The notes under the pieces were generated by a model. That model saw nothing but the letters and a program-made list of their open reading frames with translations. It was not told the DNA's origin and ran no database searches. This document shows positions 8,995 to 18,552 of a stretch of 64,000 nucleotides of DNA, piece by piece. Source of the stretch: an uncultured Eubacteriales bacterium (GTDB taxonomy: Bacteria; Bacillota; Clostridia; Christensenellales; CAG-917); the NCBI GenBank assembly GCA_900549225.1, contig URNP01000003.1:1-64000 (forward strand), read 5' to 3'. Position numbers and translations under genes: made by a program. Numbering within the stretch: the stretch's first letter is position 1; each line of letters opens with the position of its first letter.

Positions 8995-11265
8995 TTATGA
9001 AAAATCGTCGAAATATATTTCTTTTTGCAAGCAAACGGATACGGACGGATTGGCGGTTATATAGCACTCGACTTTGTAGACGATAACGCCGTAGGGGATT
9101 GGCGGCGCGTCGCTTATCGTTATGCCGCTTAGTGCGGATTTCCCGTCAATACTCGAAATCAACGTTTCGCCGAGAGTGTCAAGTCGTGTAATTCTGTATG
9201 AATATATCTCTTCCGTGCTTAACGAAAGGGTGATGCCTTGAGATTTGCTTATCGAAAAGTCTATTTTGTCCTTTGGTATAGAGTCGAAAAAAGAGGACAT
9301 AGGATAGGTGGAATCGAGAGAGAAGATCTCGGATTTTCGATATTCTATCGGGGTGAAATCGCTTGCAATGGTGACTTGTTTGTTGCGCTTTGTGGCGTAT
9401 AAATCCACGTCGAGCACGATTGAATCGCCGCTTCTCGATACATTCTTTCTCATAGGTATGATTTTCGATACGCTTTGCCAAGATTTTAGACATTGCATCG
9501 TAGCAAATCCACCGCCTTTTTCGCTCATACCGTCGTCCGAGCCGTGCCATACGACTATCGTGCAATCGTCGTTGTAACTTGCGCACCATGCGTCGCCGTT
9601 TTGTGCGTCGATACGCTGCGCAGTGCCCGTTTTGGCGCAGACCTCGAAATCGAGCGCGGACAAAGTGATTGCCGTCCCGTCTTTTACGGTGTCCGAAAGA
9701 GCGGAATTGATTTGGTCGCAAGTGGAGCGTTTGACCACACGAGTTGAAGTTTCCGATTGAGAATCGACGATTTTTCTGTCGTCTTTGACGATATAATTTA
9801 TGAAATTCGAGGTGGCGAAAACGCCTTGATTTGAAAAGGTTGAATAGGCGTCGGCAATCGATTTTACGCTTACTCCGTCCGTCAATGCGCCCAGAGAAAG
9901 CGCGTAGTTTTTGTCGGAATCAAGGGGTGATATACCGAATTTCGAGAGATATTCGACGCTCGAATCCACTCCGATATAACTCATCGTTTTTACGCTGACA
10001 CTGTTCATAGACTTTTTGATTGCTTGTCGTATCGTCGTTTCGCCGTAATACTTGCCGCCGTAATTGGAGGGAGAAAAGTCGCCGTAAGTTACCTTTTCGT
10101 CAACGATAGGAGTTGCGAGGGTGCAAGCGTTCATATCTATGGCGGGCGCGTAGACCGCAAGCGGTTTCAAAACGGAGCCTGCCTGACGTTTTACGTTGTA
10201 GGGAAGGTTCGACCAGTACGCAGATACGGCGTGTGCGCTATTGTCTAAAACTATTATCGCGCCGTTGATTTTATCGTTTGAATACATGCTCTCGTCAGCG
10301 CCGATTGCGGCTATTTTCGTTTGCAAGACCGAATCGACGTTGAGATAGATTTTGAGCGCGCTGTTTGAGAGTTCGTACTTGGTTATATTGAGTTTTTCGC
10401 ACGCTTCGACAATTGCGTTTTTGATATATAAATCGTAAATCCGTTTGTTTAGATTGCTTGTTTTGCGGTCTGCAACGGCAAGCGGGGCGGATTGCGCGAT
10501 ACTGCACGCTTGCGAATCTATATAACCCTCGTTTTGCATGACTTTCAAAACGAGATTGCGCCTTTGTATCGAGTCGCTCTCCTCTGAAAACGGGGAATAT
10601 TTTTTCGGATTCTTGACAGTGCCTGCAAGTGAGGCGCACTCGGAAAGCGATAAATCTTTGATATCCTTGTCAAAATAGAGCCGAGCGGCTTGCTTTGCGC
10701 CGTACGCTCCGCCTCCGAAATATATGACGGAGAGATACATGGCAAGAATTTCGTCTTTGGAATACTCCTTTTCGATATTGGAGGCGATTGCGATTTCCTT
10801 GAGTTTGCGACTAACCGTTTTTTCGTGAGTTAAGTGAGTGTTTTTGACGAGTTGTTGGGTTATGGTGGACGCACCCTCCTTGAGAGATTTCGACTTGATA
10901 TTGTTGAAAAAAGCACCTACGATACGGATGGGGTCGTAACCTTTGTGCGTGTAAAAACGCTTGTCTTCGAGCGCAACGAAGGCGTTTTTTAAGTTTTGCG
11001 GTATATCGCTCGGATTTATATAATTTTCCTCCTCGTAGGGCAATTGATTGCCGTCCGTATCGAAAAACACCGGCGCGGCGGTTGCCGTGGGCAATAGATT
11101 TGCATCGGGTTTTTGGTTTTGCGCCCACAATGCGAACGCTCCGATTGCTACGCTAAGGCATAAAATCGGGGTGAAAAGGCATATAAATACCGCCGTCAAA
11201 ATCTTGCGTTTGCGGCGTTTTTTCTGCTCGGGAGTGAGGTTTTTTAGGTTTTTGGATTTTTTCAT
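8995..11265 (-). CDS. Class A penicillin-binding protein (transglycosylase/transpeptidase)
   Basis: Bifunctional peptidoglycan synthase anchored in the membrane, with 756 residues. A basic cytoplasmic tail (1-22) and one transmembrane helix (about 23-47) precede a GT51 transglycosylase domain (about 65-240) with catalytic Glu100 in ALEDKRFYTHKG, GASTITQQLVKN and RKLKEIAIA. The transpeptidase domain (about 335-605) has Ser364 in GSVLK, SMN at 419-421 and KTG at 545-547, so all three active-site motifs are intact. The last 150 residues are beta-rich and unassigned. It is divergent from miaB and looks monocistronic. The domain order fits PBP1a/PonA. Confidence 0.95.
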   Translation of the reverse strand: MKKSKNLKNLTPEQKKRRKRKILTAVFICLFTPILCLSVAIGAFALWAQNQKPDANLLPTATAAPVFFDTDGNQLPYEEENYINPSDIPQNLKNAFVALEDKRFYTHKGYDPIRIVGAFFNNIKSKSLKEGASTITQQLVKNTHLTHEKTVSRKLKEIAIASNIEKEYSKDEILAMYLSVIYFGGGAYGAKQAARLYFDKDIKDLSLSECASLAGTVKNPKKYSPFSEESDSIQRRNLVLKVMQNEGYIDSQACSIAQSAPLAVADRKTSNLNKRIYDLYIKNAIVEACEKLNITKYELSNSALKIYLNVDSVLQTKIAAIGADESMYSNDKINGAIIVLDNSAHAVSAYWSNLPYNVKRQAGSVLKPLAVYAPAIDMNACTLATPIVDEKVTYGDFSPSNYGGKYYGETTIRQAIKKSMNSVSVKTMSYIGVDSSVEYLSKFGISPLDSDKNYALSLGALTDGVSVKSIADAYSTFSNQGVFATSNFINYIVKDDRKIVDSQSETSTRVVKRSTCDQINSALSDTVKDGTAITLSALDFEVCAKTGTAQRIDAQNGDAWCASYNDDCTIVVWHGSDDGMSEKGGGFATMQCLKSWQSVSKIIPMRKNVSRSGDSIVLDVDLYATKRNKQVTIASDFTPIEYRKSEIFSLDSTYPMSSFFDSIPKDKIDFSISKSQGITLSLSTEEIYSYRITRLDTLGETLISSIDGKSALSGITISDAPPIPYGVIVYKVECYITANPSVSVCLQKEIYFDDFS

Positions 11266-11276
11266 CGAATTTATTA

Positions 11277-11305
11277 TTGTTTTATCCGCTGAAATTATGT
11301 ATAAT
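11277..11305 (+). promoter_or_regulatory. Candidate promoter for miaB-mutS-mutL
   Basis: TTGTTT at 11277-11282 and TATAAT at 11300-11305 are 17 bases apart. The roughly 105-base leader contains a GTGCG-AG-CGCAC hairpin and a second GC-rich palindrome around 11337-11350. Confidence 0.5.
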
Positions 11306-11417
11306 AATTTTTTGATTAGAATACGTGCGAGCGCACGCGCATTATGCGCACGCTACGCAACGAGAAATAGAAATGCGAATATCACTCTGCGCTCGGCGCG
11401 GCTATATAAGGACACAA

Positions 11418-12779
11418 ATGAATAAATTCTACAAAATCAACACCTACGGTTGCCAAATGAACGTACACGAAAGCGAGAAAATCGCAGGTATTCTCGAAAA
11501 AATGGGGTACGTCGATTGCCCCGAAAGCGAGAATCCCGACGTCATCGTTTTCAATACCTGCTGTATCAGAGATACAGCAGAAAGACGCGCACTCGGCAAT
11601 ATCGGCGTGACTAAAGCCGAAAAAAAACGCAATCCGAACCTTATACTCGCAGTCGTGGGCTGTATGCCGCAACAAGACGGCGTGAAAGAGAATATCAAGG
11701 AAAGATTCCCATACGTCGATATAGTGCTCGGCACTCGCAATATCTCCGCTCTAGAAAACGAGATCGAAAAAGTGATCGAGGGAAGAGGAAAAATCAAGAA
11801 ACGCAGCGATAAAAAATACCGCTGTTTCGACGTGGAGCAACCCGCCGATTATCTCGATATAGACGAAAATACGCCGCAAACCCGCACGAGTTTTCCTAAC
11901 GCGTGGGTCAATATCATCTACGGGTGCAATAACTTCTGCACATACTGCATCGTGCCCTACGTCAGAGGAAGAGAAGTGTCGCGCGATATGCAAAACGTGC
12001 TCGACGAGGTCAAAAAATGCGTGGACGAGGGTTATAAAGAGATTACGCTCCTCGGACAAAACGTAAACTCCTACGGAAACGACGTCGAGGACGAAAGTGT
12101 CAATTTCGCGAATCTATTGCGTGAGATCGACAAAATCGAAGGGGATTTCCGCATACGATTTATGACTTCGCACCCCAAGGATCTCAACGACGATATTATC
12201 GACGCTATGGCTTCGTCAAAACACGTCTGCCATAATCTGCATCTTCCTATTCAGGCAGGCTCGGATAAGGTGCTTGCAAATATGAATAGGAGATACGACA
12301 GCGAACATTATCTTGAAATTATCCGCAAACTGCGCGAGCGTATGCCCGATATCGGAATTACTACGGATATTATGGTCGGATTCCCGACCGAAACCGAAGA
12401 AGATTTTCAAGATACGCTCGAAATCGTCAGAAAAGTGCGCTATTCAAACGCTTTTACCTTCATATATTCGCCAAGAAAAGGTACGCCTGCCGCGAAAATG
12501 GAACAGATTCCGTATGCAGTCAAGCAAGAGCGTATCGCAAGGCTCATAAAACTTCAAAACTCCATAACAAAGGAAATTTCAAAGACGTATATCGGGAACG
12601 TGTACCGTGTGCTGTGCGAGGACGTCGCGCCTAAACTCGACGGTATGGTTTGCGGCAGAGAGGACGGCGGTAGGCTCGTAACGTTCGAGGGATCGAAGGA
12701 CGATATCGGAAAGTTTTTCGACGTAAAAATCACCGAATCAAAATCAGCATCGCTCTTCGGGCATAAGGAGGAAGTATGA
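11418..12779 (+). CDS. miaB: tRNA (N6-isopentenyladenosine(37)-C2)-methylthiotransferase
   Basis: Radical SAM enzyme that converts i6A37 to ms2i6A37 in tRNAs. The 453-residue protein starts with the UPF0004 domain (YGCQMNVHESEK, first cluster cysteine Cys12). The radical SAM cluster is Cys170, Cys174 and Cys177 in YGCNNFCTYCIVPYVRGRE, and a C-terminal TRAM domain spans about 380-450. The ATG at 11418 follows AAGGA. The frame is open upstream for 31 codons but shows no MiaB similarity there. Its stop overlaps mutS (ATGA). miaA, which makes its i6A substrate, is three genes downstream. Confidence 0.96.
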   Translation: MNKFYKINTYGCQMNVHESEKIAGILEKMGYVDCPESENPDVIVFNTCCIRDTAERRALGNIGVTKAEKKRNPNLILAVVGCMPQQDGVKENIKERFPYVDIVLGTRNISALENEIEKVIEGRGKIKKRSDKKYRCFDVEQPADYLDIDENTPQTRTSFPNAWVNIIYGCNNFCTYCIVPYVRGREVSRDMQNVLDEVKKCVDEGYKEITLLGQNVNSYGNDVEDESVNFANLLREIDKIEGDFRIRFMTSHPKDLNDDIIDAMASSKHVCHNLHLPIQAGSDKVLANMNRRYDSEHYLEIIRKLRERMPDIGITTDIMVGFPTETEEDFQDTLEIVRKVRYSNAFTFIYSPRKGTPAAKMEQIPYAVKQERIARLIKLQNSITKEISKTYIGNVYRVLCEDVAPKLDGMVCGREDGGRLVTFEGSKDDIGKFFDVKITESKSASLFGHKEEV

Positions 12780-15397
12780 ATATCGACAGAGAAAAATTAT
12801 CGCCGATGATGAAAAGATATTTTCAAATCAAGGACAATTATCCCGATTGCCTGCTTTTCTTCCGCCTCGGTGACTTCTACGAGATGTTTTTCGACGACGC
12901 CGTGACCGCTTCGAGAGTGCTCGATCTCACCCTTACGGGCAGAGATTGCGGCCTCGACGAGCGCGCGCCTATGTGCGGAGTGCCGTATCACGCAGTGGAT
13001 AACTATATCCGCAGGCTAATCGAAAACGGATATCGCGTCGCTATATGCGAGCAGTTGAGCGACCCCGCTACCTCGAAAGGACTCGTGGATAGGGACGTCG
13101 TGAGAGTGGTGTCGAGCGGTACGGTTATGGAAGAGGATATCCTCGACGAGAAAAAATCCAACTATCTGTGCTCGATTTTCTCTAATCCGACGGCGTTCGG
13201 AATCGCCTGGACGGATATTTCTACGGGTGAGTTCGACGTGTACGAGTACTCGGGAGAGGACTACCTCGAAAGACTTTCATATATACTCGGAAGTATCTCT
13301 CCGAGCGAAATTATCTGCAACGAGGACTTTTTGAGCAAGTACCAAAAGGTCAAATTTTTCATTTCTAACGAGAAACGTCCGCATTGCTATCACGATTTTG
13401 CATACAACGTTTCGACCGCTACGAGAAAGATTCTGTCCGCTTTTAAGGTCAGTACGCTCGAAGTGTTTGAACTCGAGGGCAAAAACTGCGCGATAAGCGC
13501 GACGGGCGGACTTCTCGAATACCTCGCTCAAACCCAAAAGAGAAGCCTCGGTCAATTGACGAAAATCGCGTTTTTGCACGATAAGTCGTTTATGATGCTC
13601 GATAACGCCACGAGAAGAAATCTCGAATTGACCCAAAGAGCAAGGGACGGGAAAAGACAAGGATCGCTGTTGTCCGTGCTCGATAAAACCGCTACCGCTA
13701 TGGGCGCAAGGACGCTCAAACGGTGGATCGAACAGCCGCTTCAAGACGCCGACGCCATAAATAAACGACTCGACGCACTCGAAGATCTGATGCGTTCAAA
13801 AGCGCTTCGCGAAAGAATCGGGGAATCGTTCTATTCCGTGCGCGACCTCGAAAGACTTAACGGCAGACTCGCATACGGCAACGCTTCGCCTAAAGATTTG
13901 CTCTCGATAAGCGATACGCTCGAGGCTATTCCGCAAATCAAGCAAATGCTTTCGGGCGCTACGAGCGCGATGGTCAAGGGAATCAACAAGGCGTTATATT
14001 CGCTCGAGGGGGTGTGCCAAACCCTGCAAAGCGCACTCGACAGAGATGGCGTGAACAGTTACAAAAACGGCGGATTCGTCAAAAAAGGGTACGACGAAAC
14101 TCTCGACCAAATGAGAGATATCAAAACTTCCGCTAAAGATTGGCTCGCCGAGCTCGAAGCAAGAGAAAGAGAAGAAACGGGAATCCGTACGCTTAAAGTC
14201 GGGTATAACAGGGTGTTCGGATACTATATCGAAGTGTCGAAATCTTTTACGGATAAAGTGCCGTATCGCTACGAGCGTAAGCAAACTCTCGTGAACGGCG
14301 AAAGATACATAACCGACGAACTTAAACAACTCGAAGAAAAAATCCTCTCCGCAGAGTCAAACGCTTCCGCGCTCGAAGATAAAATATTTGCTGAACTGAA
14401 AAATCTGTGTTTCGAGAACCTTGCAAAACTCCAATCGGACGCACAGGCACTCAGCACGCTGGATTGTCTACTTTCGCTTGCGAACGTGTCGGTGGCAAAC
14501 AAGTACGTCAAGCCCGAAATCAACAAAAAAATCAAGTGTATCGATATTGAAGAGGGCAGACACCCCGTCGTCGAAACGTTGCTCGAAAGAGGAGCGTACA
14601 TCCCAAACGATACCGTGCTTGACGATACCGACAACCGTACGATGATTATCACCGGTCCGAATATGGCGGGTAAATCTACGTATATGCGACAAGTGGCAAT
14701 CATTACGCTTATGGCGCATATCGGCTGCTACGTGCCTGCAAAATCAGCGAAAATCGCTCTCACCGACCGTATTTTTACGAGAATCGGCGCAAGCGACGAC
14801 TTGAGCGGCGGACAAAGTACGTTTATGGTTGAGATGATCGAAGTCGCAACCATTCTCAATTATGCAACCTCGTCAAGTCTGCTCATTCTCGACGAAATCG
14901 GAAGAGGTAGTTCTACATTCGACGGATTGTCGATTGCATGGGCGGTGCTCGAGTATATAACAAAAAATATTAAGGCGAAAACTCTGTTTGCAACGCACTT
15001 CCACGAACTGACCGAACTCGAAGATCTCGAAGGCGTGAAAAACTACCGTGTGCTTGTGAGCAGAGCAAACGACACGATCGTGTTCCTGCACAAAATCGTA
15101 AGGGGAGGTGCATCGCAAAGTTTCGGTATAGAAGTTGCATCTCTTGCAGGCGTGACGAAAGCGGTTATCGACCATGCAAAGAGCATAATGCATTCTCTCG
15201 AAGAGGATTCAAAGAACAGAGATACAAACGAAATGCTTTTGAACTCGGCAAAGAAAAACGTCACGGCGCAGGTGAGTTTGTTTGACAGCGAAGCAAGCAA
15301 AATCGAACAGCAAATCAGAGATATCGACGTGGATAATCTGACACCGCTTCAAGCATTGACCGTGCTTTGCGACCTAAAAAAGCAACTTGATGAATAA
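12776..15397 (+). CDS. mutS: DNA mismatch repair protein MutS
   Basis: Mismatch-recognition ATPase of 873 residues, a normal length. The Phe-x-Glu mismatch-reading motif is in LGDFYEMFFDDA (about 35-46). The ATPase domain has TGPNMAGKSTYMRQ (Walker A, about 627), GGQSTFMVEM, LLILDEIGRGSSTFDG (Walker B) and ATHFHELTEL. The far C-terminus (DVDNLTPLQALTVLCDLKKQ) matches the dimer/tetramer tail. Start 12776 follows GGAGGAAGT and overlaps the miaB stop by 4 bases. mutL follows after 45 bases. Confidence 0.97.
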   Translation: MNIDREKLSPMMKRYFQIKDNYPDCLLFFRLGDFYEMFFDDAVTASRVLDLTLTGRDCGLDERAPMCGVPYHAVDNYIRRLIENGYRVAICEQLSDPATSKGLVDRDVVRVVSSGTVMEEDILDEKKSNYLCSIFSNPTAFGIAWTDISTGEFDVYEYSGEDYLERLSYILGSISPSEIICNEDFLSKYQKVKFFISNEKRPHCYHDFAYNVSTATRKILSAFKVSTLEVFELEGKNCAISATGGLLEYLAQTQKRSLGQLTKIAFLHDKSFMMLDNATRRNLELTQRARDGKRQGSLLSVLDKTATAMGARTLKRWIEQPLQDADAINKRLDALEDLMRSKALRERIGESFYSVRDLERLNGRLAYGNASPKDLLSISDTLEAIPQIKQMLSGATSAMVKGINKALYSLEGVCQTLQSALDRDGVNSYKNGGFVKKGYDETLDQMRDIKTSAKDWLAELEAREREETGIRTLKVGYNRVFGYYIEVSKSFTDKVPYRYERKQTLVNGERYITDELKQLEEKILSAESNASALEDKIFAELKNLCFENLAKLQSDAQALSTLDCLLSLANVSVANKYVKPEINKKIKCIDIEEGRHPVVETLLERGAYIPNDTVLDDTDNRTMIITGPNMAGKSTYMRQVAIITLMAHIGCYVPAKSAKIALTDRIFTRIGASDDLSGGQSTFMVEMIEVATILNYATSSSLLILDEIGRGSSTFDGLSIAWAVLEYITKNIKAKTLFATHFHELTELEDLEGVKNYRVLVSRANDTIVFLHKIVRGGASQSFGIEVASLAGVTKAVIDHAKSIMHSLEEDSKNRDTNEMLLNSAKKNVTAQVSLFDSEASKIEQQIRDIDVDNLTPLQALTVLCDLKKQLDE

Positions 15398-15442
15398 AAC
15401 AATTATAAAAAACCGCGTTATTTAGAGTGGTTTGGAGTGAAT

Positions 15443-17392
15443 ATGAGCAAAATTAACGTTCTTGAACCTAACGTTTTCAATATGATTTCGGCAGGGGAAG
15501 TGGTTGAAAGACCGTCCTCAGTCGTCAAAGAACTCGTTGAAAACTCGATCGACGCAGGCGCAAGCGAAGTGTCGATATACGTTGAAGACGGCGGAATCCG
15601 CAAGATTCAAGTCAGTGACAACGGTATCGGCATCGAAAAAGATGATATGCGCAAGGCGTTTTTGCCGCACGCAACGAGCAAACTGAAAAATATCGTGGAT
15701 CTCGATTCGCTTTCGACTCTCGGTTTCAGAGGCGAGGCTCTTGCGAGCATATCGTCGGTGAGCGAAGTTTCTATGTCGTCAAAGAGTAAAAACGCAAATT
15801 CCGCATCGAGAATTATGCTTTCGGGCGGGAAAGTAACTTTTGAGGGAGAGGATTCGAGGGCTGAAGGCACTGTCATTAACGTTGAAAATCTGTTTTTCAA
15901 TACGCCTGCTCGTCTTAAATTTCTAAAAAAGGGCGTAAGTGAACTCAATTATATAAAAGATACGGTTAGAATGCTGATTTTGGCAAATCCGTCAGTCAGA
16001 ATCACGCTTTCGGACGAAGACGGCGTAGTTCTGACGAACGAAGGCGGCGCACTCGTTGACGCAATATATTCAGTGTACGGCGCAAAAACCGCCGATAACC
16101 TTATCGAAATCACGGATAACACTGTGGGGAGCATTAAGGTTGCGGGATTCACGTCTAAAGTGGATTTCGTTAAATCGAACAGAACCTATCAAACGATTAT
16201 CGTCAACGGAAGAGCAGTTGAGGATCAGACGATTCAAACTGCCGCCGAAAAAGCGTACTCGGAATTTCTGATGAAGAGAACTTATCCGATGTTCGTGCTC
16301 GATATTCTGATGCCGTTCGACGACGTTGACGTCAACGTTCATCCGTCAAAGACGGAAGTCAGATTCAGAGATAAACACGCCGTTTTCAGCGCGGTGTATC
16401 ACGCGCTCAAGAACACGATAAACGCAAGTTTGCAAAACGTTGCTTTTGGATTCGACGTGTCTAAAAACGAAAGTGAAAACGGCGAAAATGCCACTAAACA
16501 GACGAATTTTGCGACGAATAGCGAGAGAATTGCCGAAGAAAAACCTCGTGCGACTTTTTCTCAAACGAGCATCGATACGTCAAAACTTTTCAGTGGAAAA
16601 ACCGTGCCGAAAAACTATTTCGGATTCGAATTCCAAAGCTCGAAAAAAGAAGATTCGTTGCTTAACGAATCTCATTTCAGCAAGCCATCGGATCTTGATT
16701 TTGCGAATAGTTCAAGCGATAAAAAGTTTGAAAACGAAATTGCTTCGGACGTTGAATCAACGCGTATTGAAGAAAATAACGCGCAATCGGAGTGCAAAAA
16801 CGACGAGCCGTACGAAGTTTTCGACGGCAAAATCGTTGGACAAATTTTCGATACTTACATCATCTGCGAGCGCGGAGATCTTGTTTACCTCATCGATCAA
16901 CACGCCGCTCACGAGAGGATTCTGTACGACAGAATCGTCGAAAATTTCAACGTCGAACGTAAGCAACCGCTGCTGATTCCGTTCAAACTGAATATGACGG
17001 GTGAGGAATGTGAATATTTCGAGAGAATCATTCCGAATCTCGAAAAACTCGGATTCGATATCGAGAAAAGCGGGAACGCTTATCTTATCAACGCTGTTCC
17101 GGAACCCGTTGCGCAAGTCAATTTCTCAATATTCTTCGCAGATTTGTTTGCCAACATGACAAGCGAAAACGAACTTACGCTTCAAGGTCTGTTGAAAGAC
17201 AAACTCTGCCAACAGGCGTGTAAAGCCGCAATCAAAGGCGGTCAGTCGCTTTCAAGACCGCAAATCGAGAGAGTCGTTAAGTACTACGTCGACGAAAACG
17301 GCAATCTTCCGACTAAATGTCCGCACGGCAGACCGGCTGTCGTTGCATTCAGCGCAAAAGATATCGAAAAACTCTTTAAGCGTATCGTCTGA
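15443..17392 (+). CDS. mutL: DNA mismatch repair protein MutL (endonuclease type)
   Basis: Partner of MutS that nicks the new strand in organisms without MutH. The N-terminal GHKL ATPase has NMISAGEVVERPSSVVKELVE and TLGFRGEALASI. A long variable linker (about 330-460) is Ser/Glu-rich. The C-terminal domain has DQHAAHERILYD (about 484-495), ACKAAIKGG and CPHGRP, the set that marks latent endonuclease MutL proteins. In the DQHA(x2)E(x4)E motif the last position is Asp in place of Glu. ATG 15443 lies 5 bases after TTGGAG. A GTG at 15437 overlaps that site. Confidence 0.95.
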   Translation: MSKINVLEPNVFNMISAGEVVERPSSVVKELVENSIDAGASEVSIYVEDGGIRKIQVSDNGIGIEKDDMRKAFLPHATSKLKNIVDLDSLSTLGFRGEALASISSVSEVSMSSKSKNANSASRIMLSGGKVTFEGEDSRAEGTVINVENLFFNTPARLKFLKKGVSELNYIKDTVRMLILANPSVRITLSDEDGVVLTNEGGALVDAIYSVYGAKTADNLIEITDNTVGSIKVAGFTSKVDFVKSNRTYQTIIVNGRAVEDQTIQTAAEKAYSEFLMKRTYPMFVLDILMPFDDVDVNVHPSKTEVRFRDKHAVFSAVYHALKNTINASLQNVAFGFDVSKNESENGENATKQTNFATNSERIAEEKPRATFSQTSIDTSKLFSGKTVPKNYFGFEFQSSKKEDSLLNESHFSKPSDLDFANSSSDKKFENEIASDVESTRIEENNAQSECKNDEPYEVFDGKIVGQIFDTYIICERGDLVYLIDQHAAHERILYDRIVENFNVERKQPLLIPFKLNMTGEECEYFERIIPNLEKLGFDIEKSGNAYLINAVPEPVAQVNFSIFFADLFANMTSENELTLQGLLKDKLCQQACKAAIKGGQSLSRPQIERVVKYYVDENGNLPTKCPHGRPAVVAFSAKDIEKLFKRIV

Positions 17393-17528
17393 GCGCAGGA
17401 CTTGAAAGACTTTGTGACACGGTTGCATTGTTATATAAGGAATATATATAAGGATAATATGTAAATAATCAATATATAAGCAATATATACGCAACCGGCG
17501 CGGTTTTGAATCGCATCTTAAAGCAACG

Positions 17529-18479
17529 ATGAAACGTATGAAAAAAGTGTATCCGCCGATTTATATCGCAGGTCCGACGGCGTCGGGGAAATCCGATCTC
17601 GCCGTGAAACTCGCCTCAAAATTCGACAGCGTGATTATTTCTGCCGACAGTATGCAGATATATCGAACGCTGGATATCGGCACGGCAAAAGAAGATTCGA
17701 GCGTGCGAAATAAAATTCCGCATAAACTCATCGACGTCGTAGATCCGTGCGACGAATTTTCGGTTGCAGAATTTGCTCGTATGGCTAAAATCGAAATCGA
17801 AAACGCGCAAAACGAGGGCAAATTGCCAATAATCGTGGGCGGAACGGGGCTGTATTTCGAGGCGCTGCTTTATCCGATGAGTTTTGCGGGTACGAATAAA
17901 AACGAACAGTTGCGTGAAAAACTGCAAGCCGAACTCGAAGAAGTCGGAGCGCACGCTATGCATCAAAAACTCGCCGAACTCGACCCCGAAAGCGCAAACA
18001 GACTTCACGAAAACGATACAAAACGCGTAATTCGCGCGCTTGAAATAGTTTTGTCCACGGGAAAAACGCTGTCCGAATCAAAGGACGAGCGCGAAAAACC
18101 CGACGTGATTATGGTTGCGCTAAACGCCGACCGTAACCTTCTGTACGAAAGAATCAATCGCCGAGTCGATAAAATGTTCGAGCAAGGACTCGTGGACGAG
18201 GTTCTCGGCGTCGGAGATTTTTCATATCAATCAATGCAGGCAATCGGCTATAAAGAGTTTGCAAACTGCAACTATACGAAAATCGACGGGAAATACGTCG
18301 TCGATGAGAACGAACTCGCCGAAATCAAGGATAAAATCAAGCAACATTCTCGAAATTACGCCAAACGACAACTCACTTGGTTCAGAAAATACGATTTCGT
18401 CAAGTGGTTCGATATAAGCGACGGCGACGGCGCAATCGAGTATATCTCGCAAAAAATCCGAGAAAAAACCGCGAAATAA
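17529..18479 (+). CDS. miaA: tRNA dimethylallyltransferase
   Basis: Transfers a dimethylallyl group from DMAPP to A37 of tRNAs reading UNN codons, producing the i6A that MiaB methylthiolates. The 316-residue protein has the P-loop IAGPTASGKSDLAVKLA near the N-terminus, ISADSMQIYRTLDIGTAK, GGTGLYFEALLYP, RVIRALEI and the C-terminal RQLTWFRK. The upstream 136 bases are AT-rich without a clear ribosome binding site, and the ATG at 17538 is an alternative start. hfq commonly follows miaA in Clostridia but is not found here. Confidence 0.95.
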   Translation: MKRMKKVYPPIYIAGPTASGKSDLAVKLASKFDSVIISADSMQIYRTLDIGTAKEDSSVRNKIPHKLIDVVDPCDEFSVAEFARMAKIEIENAQNEGKLPIIVGGTGLYFEALLYPMSFAGTNKNEQLREKLQAELEEVGAHAMHQKLAELDPESANRLHENDTKRVIRALEIVLSTGKTLSESKDEREKPDVIMVALNADRNLLYERINRRVDKMFEQGLVDEVLGVGDFSYQSMQAIGYKEFANCNYTKIDGKYVVDENELAEIKDKIKQHSRNYAKRQLTWFRKYDFVKWFDISDGDGAIEYISQKIREKTAK

Positions 18480-18552
18480 TCTAAAATCCGTCGTGAACAA
18501 TCTGCAAAATCACGATAAAATCTGAAAATAATACACTAAAAGGCATAAATTT

